Shown piece by piece: positions 1-6,530 of a DNA stretch of 6,530 bases. The stretch spans positions 1-6,530 of the forward strand of contig JAVCCI010000062.1 in assembly GCA_030765555.1 (NCBI GenBank), written 5' to 3'. A program made the translations under genes and the position numbers. The notes under the pieces were generated by a model, which worked only from the letters and a program-made list of their open reading frames with translations, searched no databases and was not told the origin of the DNA. The DNA is from Candidatus Kappaea frigidicola. Its GTDB lineage: Bacteria; Omnitrophota; Gorgyraeia; JAGLLT01. The first letter of the stretch is position 1. Every line of letters begins with the position of its first letter.

Positions 1-1953
1 ATAGGCTCCCTGACCATCCCACTCTGTCCAAGTGCTAGCCCATCCCGGCATTTGTCCATTTCTTTCTAAAATACATGGGAGTTCTCCGCTGGGCCTTTGA
101 CACGTCGTAACCCAATCAAGATATTGTCTGACTTCATCAAAATATCCAGCTCTTAACAAAGCTGCGGCCATAACTGAGCCATCTCTTATCCAGGAACGCT
201 CATAATTTCTCGCTCCAGGCTGCAGCAAAGACTCGTCTCTGTTAATTAAGAGATAAATTATATTGGATTTAAAAACATCTACAACTTCTTGTTGCGAAAT
301 ATCGATGGTTAATTTGCCTAATTTTTTATCCCAATAATCTATTGTAGATTTAAGGATTTTATTATAATAAGTAGAAGCATCCGCTATTTTTATTTTCTTC
401 AACTCTGGAGTAAGCCTGTGGGGCATATAGAAAAATATATCTTGTTCTTGACCAATTGCTAAATCATATTCAAAAGATACTCCGACAGTAGCTAATTTAC
501 TGACATCAAATACTTGTTTTTCCAAAGGAAGCTTACCCTCAGAAATAAAATCAATAATTTCTCCAGTTTCACTCTTAATAGCACCGACATTATCGGGTTT
601 TGTTAAAATAATCAAAGCATCTCTATTGTCAATTTTTATTATTGCCGGATCATCATCAGTTTTACATTCTATATTTGATATCTCACTCATGCCACCATAC
701 TGCCAGGGAGGATTTAATTGTAAAGGCCTGATAGCTAAATACACTTTTCCTTTTTTTGTTGAAGTAGTATTGTTTTTTAATTTATACCACGCATAAGTAA
801 CAGGGGCTCCTTTTTTACCATGAGCAAAAATAGTCTGTTCAAATATTAAACCGCTATAATCCCAAGACACAGAAGCAATTGGAAGATAGTTTTTTTCCAG
901 TTTTTGCTCAATCTTACAATCATAGGCTGTTACTAATTTATTATCAGTATAGATAAACGGCATAATGCTAAACCCATTTTTGTATGGTTCAATGGTTCCA
1001 GTCTCTGAAATTAGAGATTCGTTTATATCAGCATCTACCCCAACAACTGTCCAATATTCTTGTTCTTTATATAACCACTTAGGAAAATAACCCCGAGGAG
1101 ATTCTTCAGCTAGCACCTCGTAGTATTTTTGCGGACTAGCGTGTTCATCTTTACCTTTTATAAAAACCTCACCCAAAGAATAACCCTTTGTGCTTGGCTC
1201 ATTACATTCAATCTTGATAAATCTAACGGCAATCGGATCGATATAAATTAAGTCTTTACCGCCATTAGTTTTTTTACTTTTAAAAACCTGCCTCCACTCA
1301 ATACTATTACTGGAAACTGATATTTGATAGTCTTTGGCATAGTTTTCTCCCCAATTTAGCTCGAAGCCGCCAATAGGTTTTACTTTTTTAAGGTCGATAG
1401 CTACCCACTGGTGCCCATCTTCAGTAGTTGTCCAAGATGTCATTTTGTTTCCATCCATAATATTTGATACCTGGGTATTGTTTCCAGATGAAACAGCTAT
1501 TAATGGAACTTCTTCAAGGCCTTTTAATTTTACTTCAAATATAGAAGCTCCCCATGAAGTTGCTCTCTTTTGACACATGATTTTTACATAGCGAGCTTCC
1601 TGAGGTTTAAAATAAATGTCATCTGTTTTACCGTCAGCTCCCTTAATTTTAAAAACTGTCTTCCATTCCTTGCCATCTAAAGAAAGAAGCACTGAATAAT
1701 CTTCGCCAAAGGCAGTTTCCCAATATATAGTCATACCCGATATAATTTTCGCTTGCTCTAATTCTAATAAAAGCCACTGAGGATCCATAGGTGCACTGCT
1801 CCAGCGCGTAGACATATTGCCATCAATTGCATTTTGAGGTTTAAAATCTTCCTGAACCGAAGAAGAGGTAGCTGTAATTTGAGAAAATGCACATAGTGGC
1901 ATAAAGAAGTAACTAAATAATATTAGTACTATAACTCTTTTTACACAACTCAT
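1..1953 (-). CDS. Secreted discoidin (F5/8 type C) x2 plus six-hairpin glycosidase-like protein, 3' end outside window
   Basis: The reading frame is open from ATG at 1953 to the window edge (651 codons, no stop). AAGGAG at 1962-1967 is well placed for this start. Residues 1-24 look like a signal peptide (basic start, hydrophobic core, AFS before Q25). Two discoidin/CBM32-like domains follow at about 27-145 and 152-267, with typical signatures (AIDGNMSTRWSS, then a WG-S-FE closing strand). Residues about 285-530 form a beta-rich region and about 550 onward the start of an (alpha/alpha)6 barrel, with ARNYERSWIRDGS near 581-593 and EWDGQGAY at 644-651. It is clearly paralogous to the product at 2999-6424; for example, ETGTIEPYK-GFSIMPF is shared. 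By that comparison roughly 365 residues are missing. Expected role: exported enzyme acting on a polysaccharide. Substrate and GH family cannot be assigned from what is visible. No frameshift was seen. Confidence 0.9.
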   Translation of the reverse strand, partial: MSCVKRVIVLILFSYFFMPLCAFSQITATSSSVQEDFKPQNAIDGNMSTRWSSAPMDPQWLLLELEQAKIISGMTIYWETAFGEDYSVLLSLDGKEWKTVFKIKGADGKTDDIYFKPQEARYVKIMCQKRATSWGASIFEVKLKGLEEVPLIAVSSGNNTQVSNIMDGNKMTSWTTTEDGHQWVAIDLKKVKPIGGFELNWGENYAKDYQISVSSNSIEWRQVFKSKKTNGGKDLIYIDPIAVRFIKIECNEPSTKGYSLGEVFIKGKDEHASPQKYYEVLAEESPRGYFPKWLYKEQEYWTVVGVDADINESLISETGTIEPYKNGFSIMPFIYTDNKLVTAYDCKIEQKLEKNYLPIASVSWDYSGLIFEQTIFAHGKKGAPVTYAWYKLKNNTTSTKKGKVYLAIRPLQLNPPWQYGGMSEISNIECKTDDDPAIIKIDNRDALIILTKPDNVGAIKSETGEIIDFISEGKLPLEKQVFDVSKLATVGVSFEYDLAIGQEQDIFFYMPHRLTPELKKIKIADASTYYNKILKSTIDYWDKKLGKLTIDISQQEVVDVFKSNIIYLLINRDESLLQPGARNYERSWIRDGSVMAAALLRAGYFDEVRQYLDWVTTCQRPSGELPCILERNGQMPGWASTWTEWDGQGAY

Positions 1954-1976
1954 TTGCCAAACTCCTTTTTGTTTAT

Positions 1977-2004
1977 ATTATACTATTTATTTTCTCTATG
2001 TGCA
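1977..2004 (-). promoter_or_regulatory. Candidate sigma-70-type promoter for the two-discoidin glycosidase gene
   Basis: On the minus strand a perfect TATAAT (1977-1982) lies 16 bases downstream of TGCACA (1999-2004), which matches four of six positions of TTGACA. Transcription would start near 1970, leaving a leader of about 15-20 bases that contains little more than the AAGGAG at 1962-1967. Its place directly before the gene and after two hairpins supports independent transcription of this gene. In DNA this AT-rich a TATAAT can occur by chance, so this is a prediction. Confidence 0.45.
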
Positions 2005-2047
2005 TACATAATATGTAATGTTGTTGTTCTAGTTGTTCGTTGTACTC

Positions 2048-2068
2048 ATTTAATTCCTGAAATTAAAT
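2048..2068. repeat. Perfect 8-bp inverted repeat with 5-base loop
   Basis: The arms ATTTAATT (2048-2055) and AATTAAAT (2061-2068) are exact inverse complements around a 5-base spacer. The stem is only A-T pairs and neither strand has a T tract after it, so it is a poor intrinsic terminator. It could be an operator-like palindrome upstream of the promoter at 1977-2004 or a weak RNA hairpin. It lies in the 197-base gap between two genes. Confidence 0.45.
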
Positions 2069-2081
2069 TGATAGAACTTGC

Positions 2082-2139
2082 GATAGTTTGAGGATTTCCT
2101 GTATTTAGAGGTGTAAATGAGGAAATTGCAGGCCCTATC
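2082..2139 (-). other. Compound stem-loop just downstream of the PEP-CTERM gene
   Basis: Three nested complementary pairs of arms are visible: GATAG/CTATC (2082-2086 with 2135-2139), ATTTCCT/AGGAAAT (2094-2100 with 2120-2126) and ATTTA/TAAAT (2103-2107 with 2114-2118). The two inner helices are separated by only a 2x1 internal loop and close on a 6-base loop, giving 12 pairs in a compact hairpin. The outer helix is weaker, across a large internal loop. It starts about 12 bases past the stop codon at 2151-2153. There is no U tract after it in the minus-strand RNA, so a 3' stabilising hairpin or factor-assisted terminator is more likely than a classic intrinsic terminator. Confidence 0.5.
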
Positions 2140-2150
2140 AAAATTCAGTT

Positions 2151-2867
2151 TTATCTATTTCTATATGAGAATAAACCAAAAAAGCCTGTAATTAACAACA
2201 GCCAACTGGCGGGTTCTGGCACGACCGGCGGAATATTATCTTCTTGAGGTATATCTGGAATTTCTTCTATGGGCACGCCAAAGCCTCCACTTGAATCATT
2301 CTCAGTAAACGTAGTTAATTCAGTTGGCAAGCCTCCTCCACCTAAAGCTCCTAATCCGCCTCCTCGTATATCATTTAAGGCGCTTTTTATACCAGCTTTC
2401 TCTATGTTTAAATTAACGTTTGACACTAATTGATTTTCTTTCCAGACAGGAGAGGTAGTGCCGCTAATTGGAACTAGGGGGGTAAGCTCTCCACTTATAA
2501 TTGCTTTAAAGGTTACAACATTTCCATCTTTTGCCCCCTCAGTCTCTTGAGTAGCAGGGTTGTCCCCAAATATCTGCATTTTATATTTTTTAGAGGCACC
2601 TACAGTAGCTAAGCCAATGCAGATTTCTTTTCCTCCCGTGAAAATAAATGCACCTACAATCCCTTTTTCGCCGACAGGAAAATTATCTATCTCTCCTTCA
2701 AAAGTAGCACTATAATCTGTGGGACCAAAGGATAAAGCAAAGCCCGAAGCTGAATTCTCAGCTTCCGGGCCTAAGGGGTTAAAAAAGAGATTAGCTGCTT
2801 CTGCTGTAGCTATAAACAGAGACACCAAGAAAAAAATAACTAAAACTGTAAATTGCTTTTGACGCAT
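2151..2867 (-). CDS. Exported PEP-CTERM domain protein of unknown function
   Basis: 238 residues. A signal peptide covers residues 1-24 (MRQK basic start, long hydrophobic core, AEA before A25). The C-terminus is a textbook PEP-CTERM sorting signal: VPEPASW at 216-222, a hydrophobic helix, then a basic end (YRNR, 235-238). In known systems exosortase recognises this tail in the inner membrane and the protein is delivered to the outer surface or matrix. The body (about 25-160) carries a pattern I recall from other secreted metagenomic proteins: VGAF at 71-74, IFGDNPATQETEGAKDGN at 99-116, then VTFK, and a closing VWKE...VNLNI strand. I cannot name a family for it. Residues about 165-215 are a Gly-rich then Pro/acidic linker (GGGLGALGGGG), which probably spaces the body from the membrane tail. 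AAGGAG at 2872-2877 sits 4 bases before the ATG. The gene lies between two paralogous secreted glycosidase-like genes, so a role in the same polysaccharide context is plausible. No exosortase gene is in view. Confidence 0.92.
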   Translation of the reverse strand: MRQKQFTVLVIFFLVSLFIATAEAANLFFNPLGPEAENSASGFALSFGPTDYSATFEGEIDNFPVGEKGIVGAFIFTGGKEICIGLATVGASKKYKMQIFGDNPATQETEGAKDGNVVTFKAIISGELTPLVPISGTTSPVWKENQLVSNVNLNIEKAGIKSALNDIRGGGLGALGGGGLPTELTTFTENDSSGGFGVPIEEIPDIPQEDNIPPVVPEPASWLLLITGFFGLFSYRNR

Positions 2868-2879
2868 TTTGCTCCTTTT

Positions 2880-2909
2880 TGTAAGATCCTCACGGAGCCT
2901 CCTCTTACA
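2880..2909 (-). promoter_or_regulatory. 5' leader hairpin of the PEP-CTERM gene, possible ribosome-site control
   Basis: In the minus-strand RNA, TGTAAGA (2903-2909) pairs with TCTTACA (2880-2886), a 7-bp stem around a purine-rich 16-base loop. Inside the loop GCTCC (2894-2898) is the exact complement of GGAGC (2871-2875), which overlaps the ribosome binding site, so an H-type pseudoknot that masks translation start is possible. If the promoter at 2919-2947 is right, the stem lies at the extreme 5' end of the message and could also protect it from decay. The leader is far shorter than most riboswitches and I match it to no known RNA family. Confidence 0.4.
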
Positions 2910-2918
2910 GTTTAACTA

Positions 2919-2947
2919 GGAATAACAGATTTTAACCTGCTTGTCAA
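2919..2947 (-). promoter_or_regulatory. Candidate promoter for the PEP-CTERM gene
   Basis: On the minus strand a perfect -35 hexamer TTGACA (2942-2947) is followed at the ideal 17-base spacing by TATTCC (2919-2924), a weak -10 with three matches to TATAAT. Transcription would start near 2912, giving a leader of about 45 bases that begins at the hairpin 2880-2909. The weak -10 suggests either an activated promoter or a chance -35. I saw no -24/-12 sigma-54 signature here, although some PEP-CTERM genes are controlled that way. Confidence 0.4.
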
Positions 2948-2976
2948 ATATAAAAATTTGCTAAATATTTATATTT
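2946..2976 (-). terminator. Terminator-like AT-only hairpin after the large glycosidase gene
   Basis: This is a 31-base near-perfect palindrome: 9-bp arms AAATATAAA (2946-2954) and TTTATATTT (2968-2976), one central mismatch, then 4 more pairs ATTT/AAAT (2956-2959 with 2963-2966) closing on a 3-base loop. It lies 22 bases past the stop codon at 2999-3001, and the 3' arm of the minus-strand RNA is U-rich. Lack of G-C pairs makes it a weak intrinsic terminator; it may instead be a 3' stabiliser. It overlaps the -35 of the downstream promoter by two bases. Confidence 0.4.
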
Positions 2977-2998
2977 TATTACTCTGCATTTTTGCTGT

Positions 2999-5900
2999 TT
3001 ATTTTTCTTCTATTGCAATTTTAGCTGGTAGTTTATCAAATATCAAATTGCCATTAATGATCGCAACTGGCTTTCCATTGAGTGTTATTATTCTATCTTT
3101 AATTTCATCAGGCACGGGAATTACAAATCCTTTTGGTGGCTTGGCAGCTCCTTTTAATTCAATATTTATAACTTTTCCATCGCTCTTTATTGTATAAGAA
3201 ATGTTACCATAGAGAGTGGGTAAATTTTTAACTGTAATGCCTTGCTCAAACCAAGTAGGATCAACGCCTGCAGCTAAAATAAGCTTTTCTTCAAGCTCAT
3301 AGGCAAATATAGTGCGCACTGCACTTATATAGCCAGACCCAACCCATGTATGAGGCATATCTCCTATGTATGAAGGAGCTCTGCCTTTGCCATGAACAAC
3401 TTCTGCCATATGATTCCAAGCATAGGGACGAACAGAATCTTCAGTAAAATATCTAAGCATTATGAGTGCTTTTTGCCTATCTCCCATTCGGATAAAAGCA
3501 TCTGCTGATCGAACTTCATACGGAGTAAATGTGGTTTCTCCTCCCGGCTTTAGGCGTCGGCTAAAATCCCTAAAGTATTGATTAAACGTATAGTCTAAAT
3601 AAGGTTGAGGAAGATAATTTTCTTCTCCACAAGCCATAACAGCTATAGCAGTTGAGGTAGCATCAAAATCACCAAACTCTACACATCCTGGTATATATTT
3701 TATATTATTTTCCTTGATAACCGCATCAATAGAAGCGTAAATATCTTTTCTAAAGTCTTCTATTTCAAACTGAATCCATTTGGCATTCTTTTCATCATTC
3801 ATTAGTTGGGCTAAATATAGCCCATCTTTTAATCCTCTCAATATCCAAAAATCATCCCAATAACTATGTTTAGCTGGAAAATATCCTTCGTGACTGTTAG
3901 ATTGTGGAATAATGCCGTAGTAAGCTTTTTTTGCAGGATCATTTTTATATTCTTCTGTCATTCGTTCTCTTCTCAAATTTTTTGAAAACACAAGCGCTTT
4001 TATTACTTTTGGATAAGCTTGTTTTAAGTAATCATAATCACCTGAAAAATCTACATATTGCCTTACGGCAAAAACGAATTCTCCTTGTGCATCATATTCT
4101 TGACCTTCACCCGTTTTATCAGGATTAAACCCTACAGGATTCCCTCCCTCAAAAAATATAAATGGCACGTATCCACTATCAGTCACATTGCAAGCAACAG
4201 CATCAAGCCAACTTTTTACTTCATCTATGTAGGCCATGCGCAACAAGGCTACGCTGGTCATTGCCCCATCTCTCGTCCAAGAATGATTATAGTTTCTGGC
4301 TCCCGGCTTAATCCAAGGACCATCTTTATTTAAAAGTATATAAGCAATATTCGTTTTCATAACATTAATAAGACGTTCTTCGGGTATGTCTATAGTGAAT
4401 TTACTTAAAGAGTTTTTCCAATAGTTGGTTTCTTTTTCTAATTCTTTAGCAAAAAATTTGTCAGGATTTTTTTCTGCTTTTTTGGGTAGGACGCTCTTTG
4501 AATTAAGAGGAAACATCACAATAATATCCTGTGATTTACCTGGTTTTAAATTGATATCATATAATAAACCAAAAGATACTCTACCTTGTCCATCAGTTGC
4601 TTTTAGCGAAGCTGGAACTCTACCTTCCTCAAGATAAGTCACTATATCTCCATCATCAAAATTTACAGCTCCCATGGCTTCCGGCTGACTCATCAAAAAA
4701 CATTTAGCCTCTCCATTTACTTTAACCATAGAGGTTTCTTTGCCTTTGAGGCATAGCGCTTCTCTTATAGGACTGAAGCCTCCTCTTTGCCAAATAGGAT
4801 TCACCTGAATAGGCCTGGCAGCTAAAGCAAATTTCATCTGGAGTTTTTCTTTGGTTGTATTAGTTAGGCGATAGCGCACCGCAGAATGAGCTTTACCAGG
4901 ATCCCCAAAAGATACAAGCTGAATATCCAACTTCCAATCATCGTGCTCCCAATTGACCCATGGTAAAGGTAGAATTTTATCAATTAAACCTTGCGTACAT
5001 TTGATGTCCTCAGCTGTATATAATTCATTATTAGCATACACGAAAGGCATAATGCTAAAGCCTGATTTATAAGGTTCAATGGTTCCTGTTTCTGTAATTA
5101 AACTTTCTTCATCGTCACCAACAACGCCACAGATAGTCCAAAATTCCTGAATGCGCCGCAACCACATAGGATAATAACCAGGCTTGGCATCTTTAGCAGA
5201 TGCTTGATATTCTTTTAGAGGTGTGGCTTGTTCTTCTTTGCTTTTTAGTTCAACTTCGGCTAATTGAAATCCACCTGCTTTATTTGCAGGAGCTAAACAG
5301 TTAATACGTATATACTTTATTGGTTTGGCTGAAAAATACACCCAATCCTTACCACCGTTTGCCTTTTTTGTTTTAAATACTTCTGTCCAATCCTTACCAT
5401 TTTTTGAAGTATCAATCGTATAGCCTTTGGCATAATTCTCTAACCAGGTAAGCTCCAGACCACCAAGAGTCATTTCTTGTGGAAGCTCAAAAGTTATGAC
5501 AGCATTATCTTCTTGGCTCTGCCAATAACTACTTCTATTGCCATCTATGGCAAGCTCAGCAGAACTGGCTTCTATTGTATTGTTGGCTTCAACCTGAGGC
5601 ATATTAGAGCCTTCGCGAAACTCAATCTCCCAAAATGAATATCCCCAACCTGTTCCTCTCTGAATACCATTAAAACGCAGGCTTTTTACTAATTGGGGTG
5701 TAAAATAAATAATATCTGTATTGCCATCACCATCTGCAGTACTATAAACTGGTTTAAAATCTTGTCCATTTTCTGAAACATCTATTTTATAAATTTCACC
5801 ATAAGCTGTCTCCCAGTGCAAAGTCAGACCACAAAGTTCCTTTGCTTCAGGAAAATCTATCTGCCAATACTGATTATCATCAAAAGAACTGCTCCAGCGA

Positions 5901-6424
5901 GTATTATAATTGCCATCAATCGCTTTAGCTGGGCCCATATCACCTTTCCCGCTGGAAGCTCTCACGGCTGCTTTTGCTGGCGGCTCTTTGTTTATGACAA
6001 CTTCCCAAAGAGAGTTGCCCCATTCAGTTGCTCTTTTATTAAAAATAATTTTCACATATCTGGCTGCCTGATGAGTATCAAGAGTAATATTTTCAGACCC
6101 TCCAGAACTATTCGCTTGATGATAAACATCTCTCCAGCTTTGACCATCATTTGAGAGCATTACATTATAGTCCTTAGCATATGCTGCCTCCCAATTTAAC
6201 AAAATATTTTTTATTTCTTCTTTTTGACCAAGATCAATTAAGAGCCATTGAGGATCCGAAAACTCACTTGCCCAACGAGTTTCAAAATTTTTATCAATAG
6301 CCATCTCTGGGCCAAATTTTTCTTCACTAGAAGAAGCACTTATCTGCCAAGCTGTTGCTTGAACTGCATTAAAGCAAACGACTGCGCAAATAATCGGCAA
6401 TACTAGCCTCTTAATTAATTTCAT
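2999..6424 (-). CDS. Secreted glycosidase-like protein with three discoidin domains and a six-hairpin catalytic-type barrel
   Basis: 1141 residues from the chosen start (an in-frame ATG two codons upstream at 6430 abuts the ribosome site and is unlikely). A signal peptide ends near ATA before WQISA. Three discoidin/F5-8C (CBM32-like) domains follow at about 27-146, 152-271 and 281-395, the first two each with AID...TRW near the start and W-G-S-W-E at the end. About 405-660 is a beta-rich module (ETGTIEPYKSGFSIMPF), as found ahead of the barrel in many six-hairpin glycosidases. About 670-1070 is the (alpha/alpha)6-type region: NYNHSWTRDGA near 711-721, EYDAQGEF near 776-783, HSYWDDFW near 853-860, FGDFDATSTA near 917-926 and MPHTWVGSGY near 1023-1032. 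A short beta C-terminal part follows (LPTLYGNISY). The acidic residues in those motifs are the likely catalytic or sugar-binding ones, but I cannot assign a GH family or substrate. It has no PEP-CTERM tail and no lipobox. It sits 10 bases after the preceding gene and is paralogous to the product at 1-1953. Confidence 0.9.
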   Translation of the reverse strand: MKLIKRLVLPIICAVVCFNAVQATAWQISASSSEEKFGPEMAIDKNFETRWASEFSDPQWLLIDLGQKEEIKNILLNWEAAYAKDYNVMLSNDGQSWRDVYHQANSSGGSENITLDTHQAARYVKIIFNKRATEWGNSLWEVVINKEPPAKAAVRASSGKGDMGPAKAIDGNYNTRWSSSFDDNQYWQIDFPEAKELCGLTLHWETAYGEIYKIDVSENGQDFKPVYSTADGDGNTDIIYFTPQLVKSLRFNGIQRGTGWGYSFWEIEFREGSNMPQVEANNTIEASSAELAIDGNRSSYWQSQEDNAVITFELPQEMTLGGLELTWLENYAKGYTIDTSKNGKDWTEVFKTKKANGGKDWVYFSAKPIKYIRINCLAPANKAGGFQLAEVELKSKEEQATPLKEYQASAKDAKPGYYPMWLRRIQEFWTICGVVGDDEESLITETGTIEPYKSGFSIMPFVYANNELYTAEDIKCTQGLIDKILPLPWVNWEHDDWKLDIQLVSFGDPGKAHSAVRYRLTNTTKEKLQMKFALAARPIQVNPIWQRGGFSPIREALCLKGKETSMVKVNGEAKCFLMSQPEAMGAVNFDDGDIVTYLEEGRVPASLKATDGQGRVSFGLLYDINLKPGKSQDIIVMFPLNSKSVLPKKAEKNPDKFFAKELEKETNYWKNSLSKFTIDIPEERLINVMKTNIAYILLNKDGPWIKPGARNYNHSWTRDGAMTSVALLRMAYIDEVKSWLDAVACNVTDSGYVPFIFFEGGNPVGFNPDKTGEGQEYDAQGEFVFAVRQYVDFSGDYDYLKQAYPKVIKALVFSKNLRRERMTEEYKNDPAKKAYYGIIPQSNSHEGYFPAKHSYWDDFWILRGLKDGLYLAQLMNDEKNAKWIQFEIEDFRKDIYASIDAVIKENNIKYIPGCVEFGDFDATSTAIAVMACGEENYLPQPYLDYTFNQYFRDFSRRLKPGGETTFTPYEVRSADAFIRMGDRQKALIMLRYFTEDSVRPYAWNHMAEVVHGKGRAPSYIGDMPHTWVGSGYISAVRTIFAYELEEKLILAAGVDPTWFEQGITVKNLPTLYGNISYTIKSDGKVINIELKGAAKPPKGFVIPVPDEIKDRIITLNGKPVAIINGNLIFDKLPAKIAIEEK

Positions 6425-6430
6425 AACCAT

Positions 6431-6434
6431 CCTC
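6431..6434 (-). promoter_or_regulatory. Ribosome binding site that sets the start of the large glycosidase
   Basis: GAGG at 6431-6434, directly after the upstream stop codon, is 6 bases before the ATG at 6424 but touches the in-frame ATG at 6430 with no spacing. The spacing favours 6424, which also gives a normal signal peptide (MKLIKRL...). Confidence 0.65.
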
Positions 6435-6530
6435 TTATTTATTTATTTGTGGATATTCTTTTATTTGATCTATGGATTTTTGAAGTTCTGCATCCGGTAA
6501 TTCATAATCATGAAGTTGCCCATCGAGATA
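6435..6530 (-). CDS. C-terminal end of an unrecognised upstream gene
   Basis: The last 31 codons of a minus-strand frame end at TAA 6435-6437. The visible tail starts YLDGQLHDYELPDAELQ and ends IKEYPQINK: charged, probably helical, with no membrane segment and no sorting signal. I do not recognise the family. Its stop lies 10 bases from the start of the large glycosidase, whose ribosome site directly follows it, so the two genes are probably in one operon with possible translational coupling. That the frame is a real gene is inferred from this close packing and the lack of stops up to the window edge; the fragment is too short to be certain. Confidence 0.6.
   Translation of the reverse strand, partial: YLDGQLHDYELPDAELQKSIDQIKEYPQINK

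Noticed and set aside
1880..1953. Lipoprotein signal in the partial glycosidase (Cys near residue 21)
   Set aside because: The residues before the Cys (MPL) do not fit the lipobox, so a standard signal peptide was preferred.
2010..2045. Alternative -10 TATTAT upstream of the second glycosidase gene
   Set aside because: It has no reasonable -35 at 16-18 bases, unlike the TATAAT at 1977-1982.
2868..2998. Sigma-54 (-24/-12) promoter before the PEP-CTERM gene
   Set aside because: Such promoters occur before some PEP-CTERM genes, but no GG-N10-GC element with the right context was found; TTGACA with 17-base spacing is the better candidate.
2958..3197. Plus-strand open frame of 79 codons with hydrophobic product
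   Set aside because: It lies almost wholly inside the antisense of the large glycosidase gene, has no evident ribosome site, and its start falls in the AT-rich hairpin.
3931..4637. Three plus-strand open frames antisense to the glycosidase barrel
   Set aside because: They overlap each other or a strong coding frame, have no recognisable domains and no ribosome sites; they are antisense shadows.
5816..6154. Plus-strand frame of 112 codons
   Set aside because: It is antisense to well-conserved discoidin domains and its product shows no family features.

Overview
The window is an AT-rich bacterial segment in which every supportable gene is read from the minus strand. In transcription order (right to left) it holds the last 31 codons of an unrecognised gene (6435-6530), a complete secreted multidomain glycosidase-like protein with three discoidin (F5/8 type C) domains (2999-6424), a small exported PEP-CTERM protein (2151-2867), and the first 651 codons of a second secreted protein that is a paralog of the large one but has two discoidin domains (1-1953, running off the window). 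Signal peptides on all three main products and the PEP-CTERM/exosortase sorting tail point to a Gram-negative, exopolysaccharide-making organism. Low GC, large discoidin-containing glycosidases and PEP-CTERM proteins together would fit an uncultured PVC-superphylum or Omnitrophota-like lineage, but that placement is a guess from gene style and there is no marker gene here.

Layout: the unknown upstream gene ends 10 bases before the likely start of the large glycosidase, so those two are probably cotranscribed. After the large gene comes a 31-base, almost perfectly symmetrical AT-only hairpin (2946-2976) that could end or stabilise its transcript. A perfect -35 hexamer begins at the edge of this hairpin and may drive the PEP-CTERM gene, whose short leader folds into a hairpin with a loop complementary to its own ribosome binding site. 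The 197-base gap between the PEP-CTERM gene and the second paralog holds two hairpins (2082-2139 and 2048-2068) followed by a credible sigma-70-type promoter (1977-2004) close to the second paralog's start.

Working model (inference): the two discoidin/six-hairpin proteins are exported enzymes that bind and cleave a polysaccharide. The PEP-CTERM protein between them is delivered to the outer surface by the exosortase route, where it could be a small structural or binding component of the same extracellular matrix or degradation locus. No RNA genes, insertion sequences, CRISPR arrays or plus-strand genes are supported.
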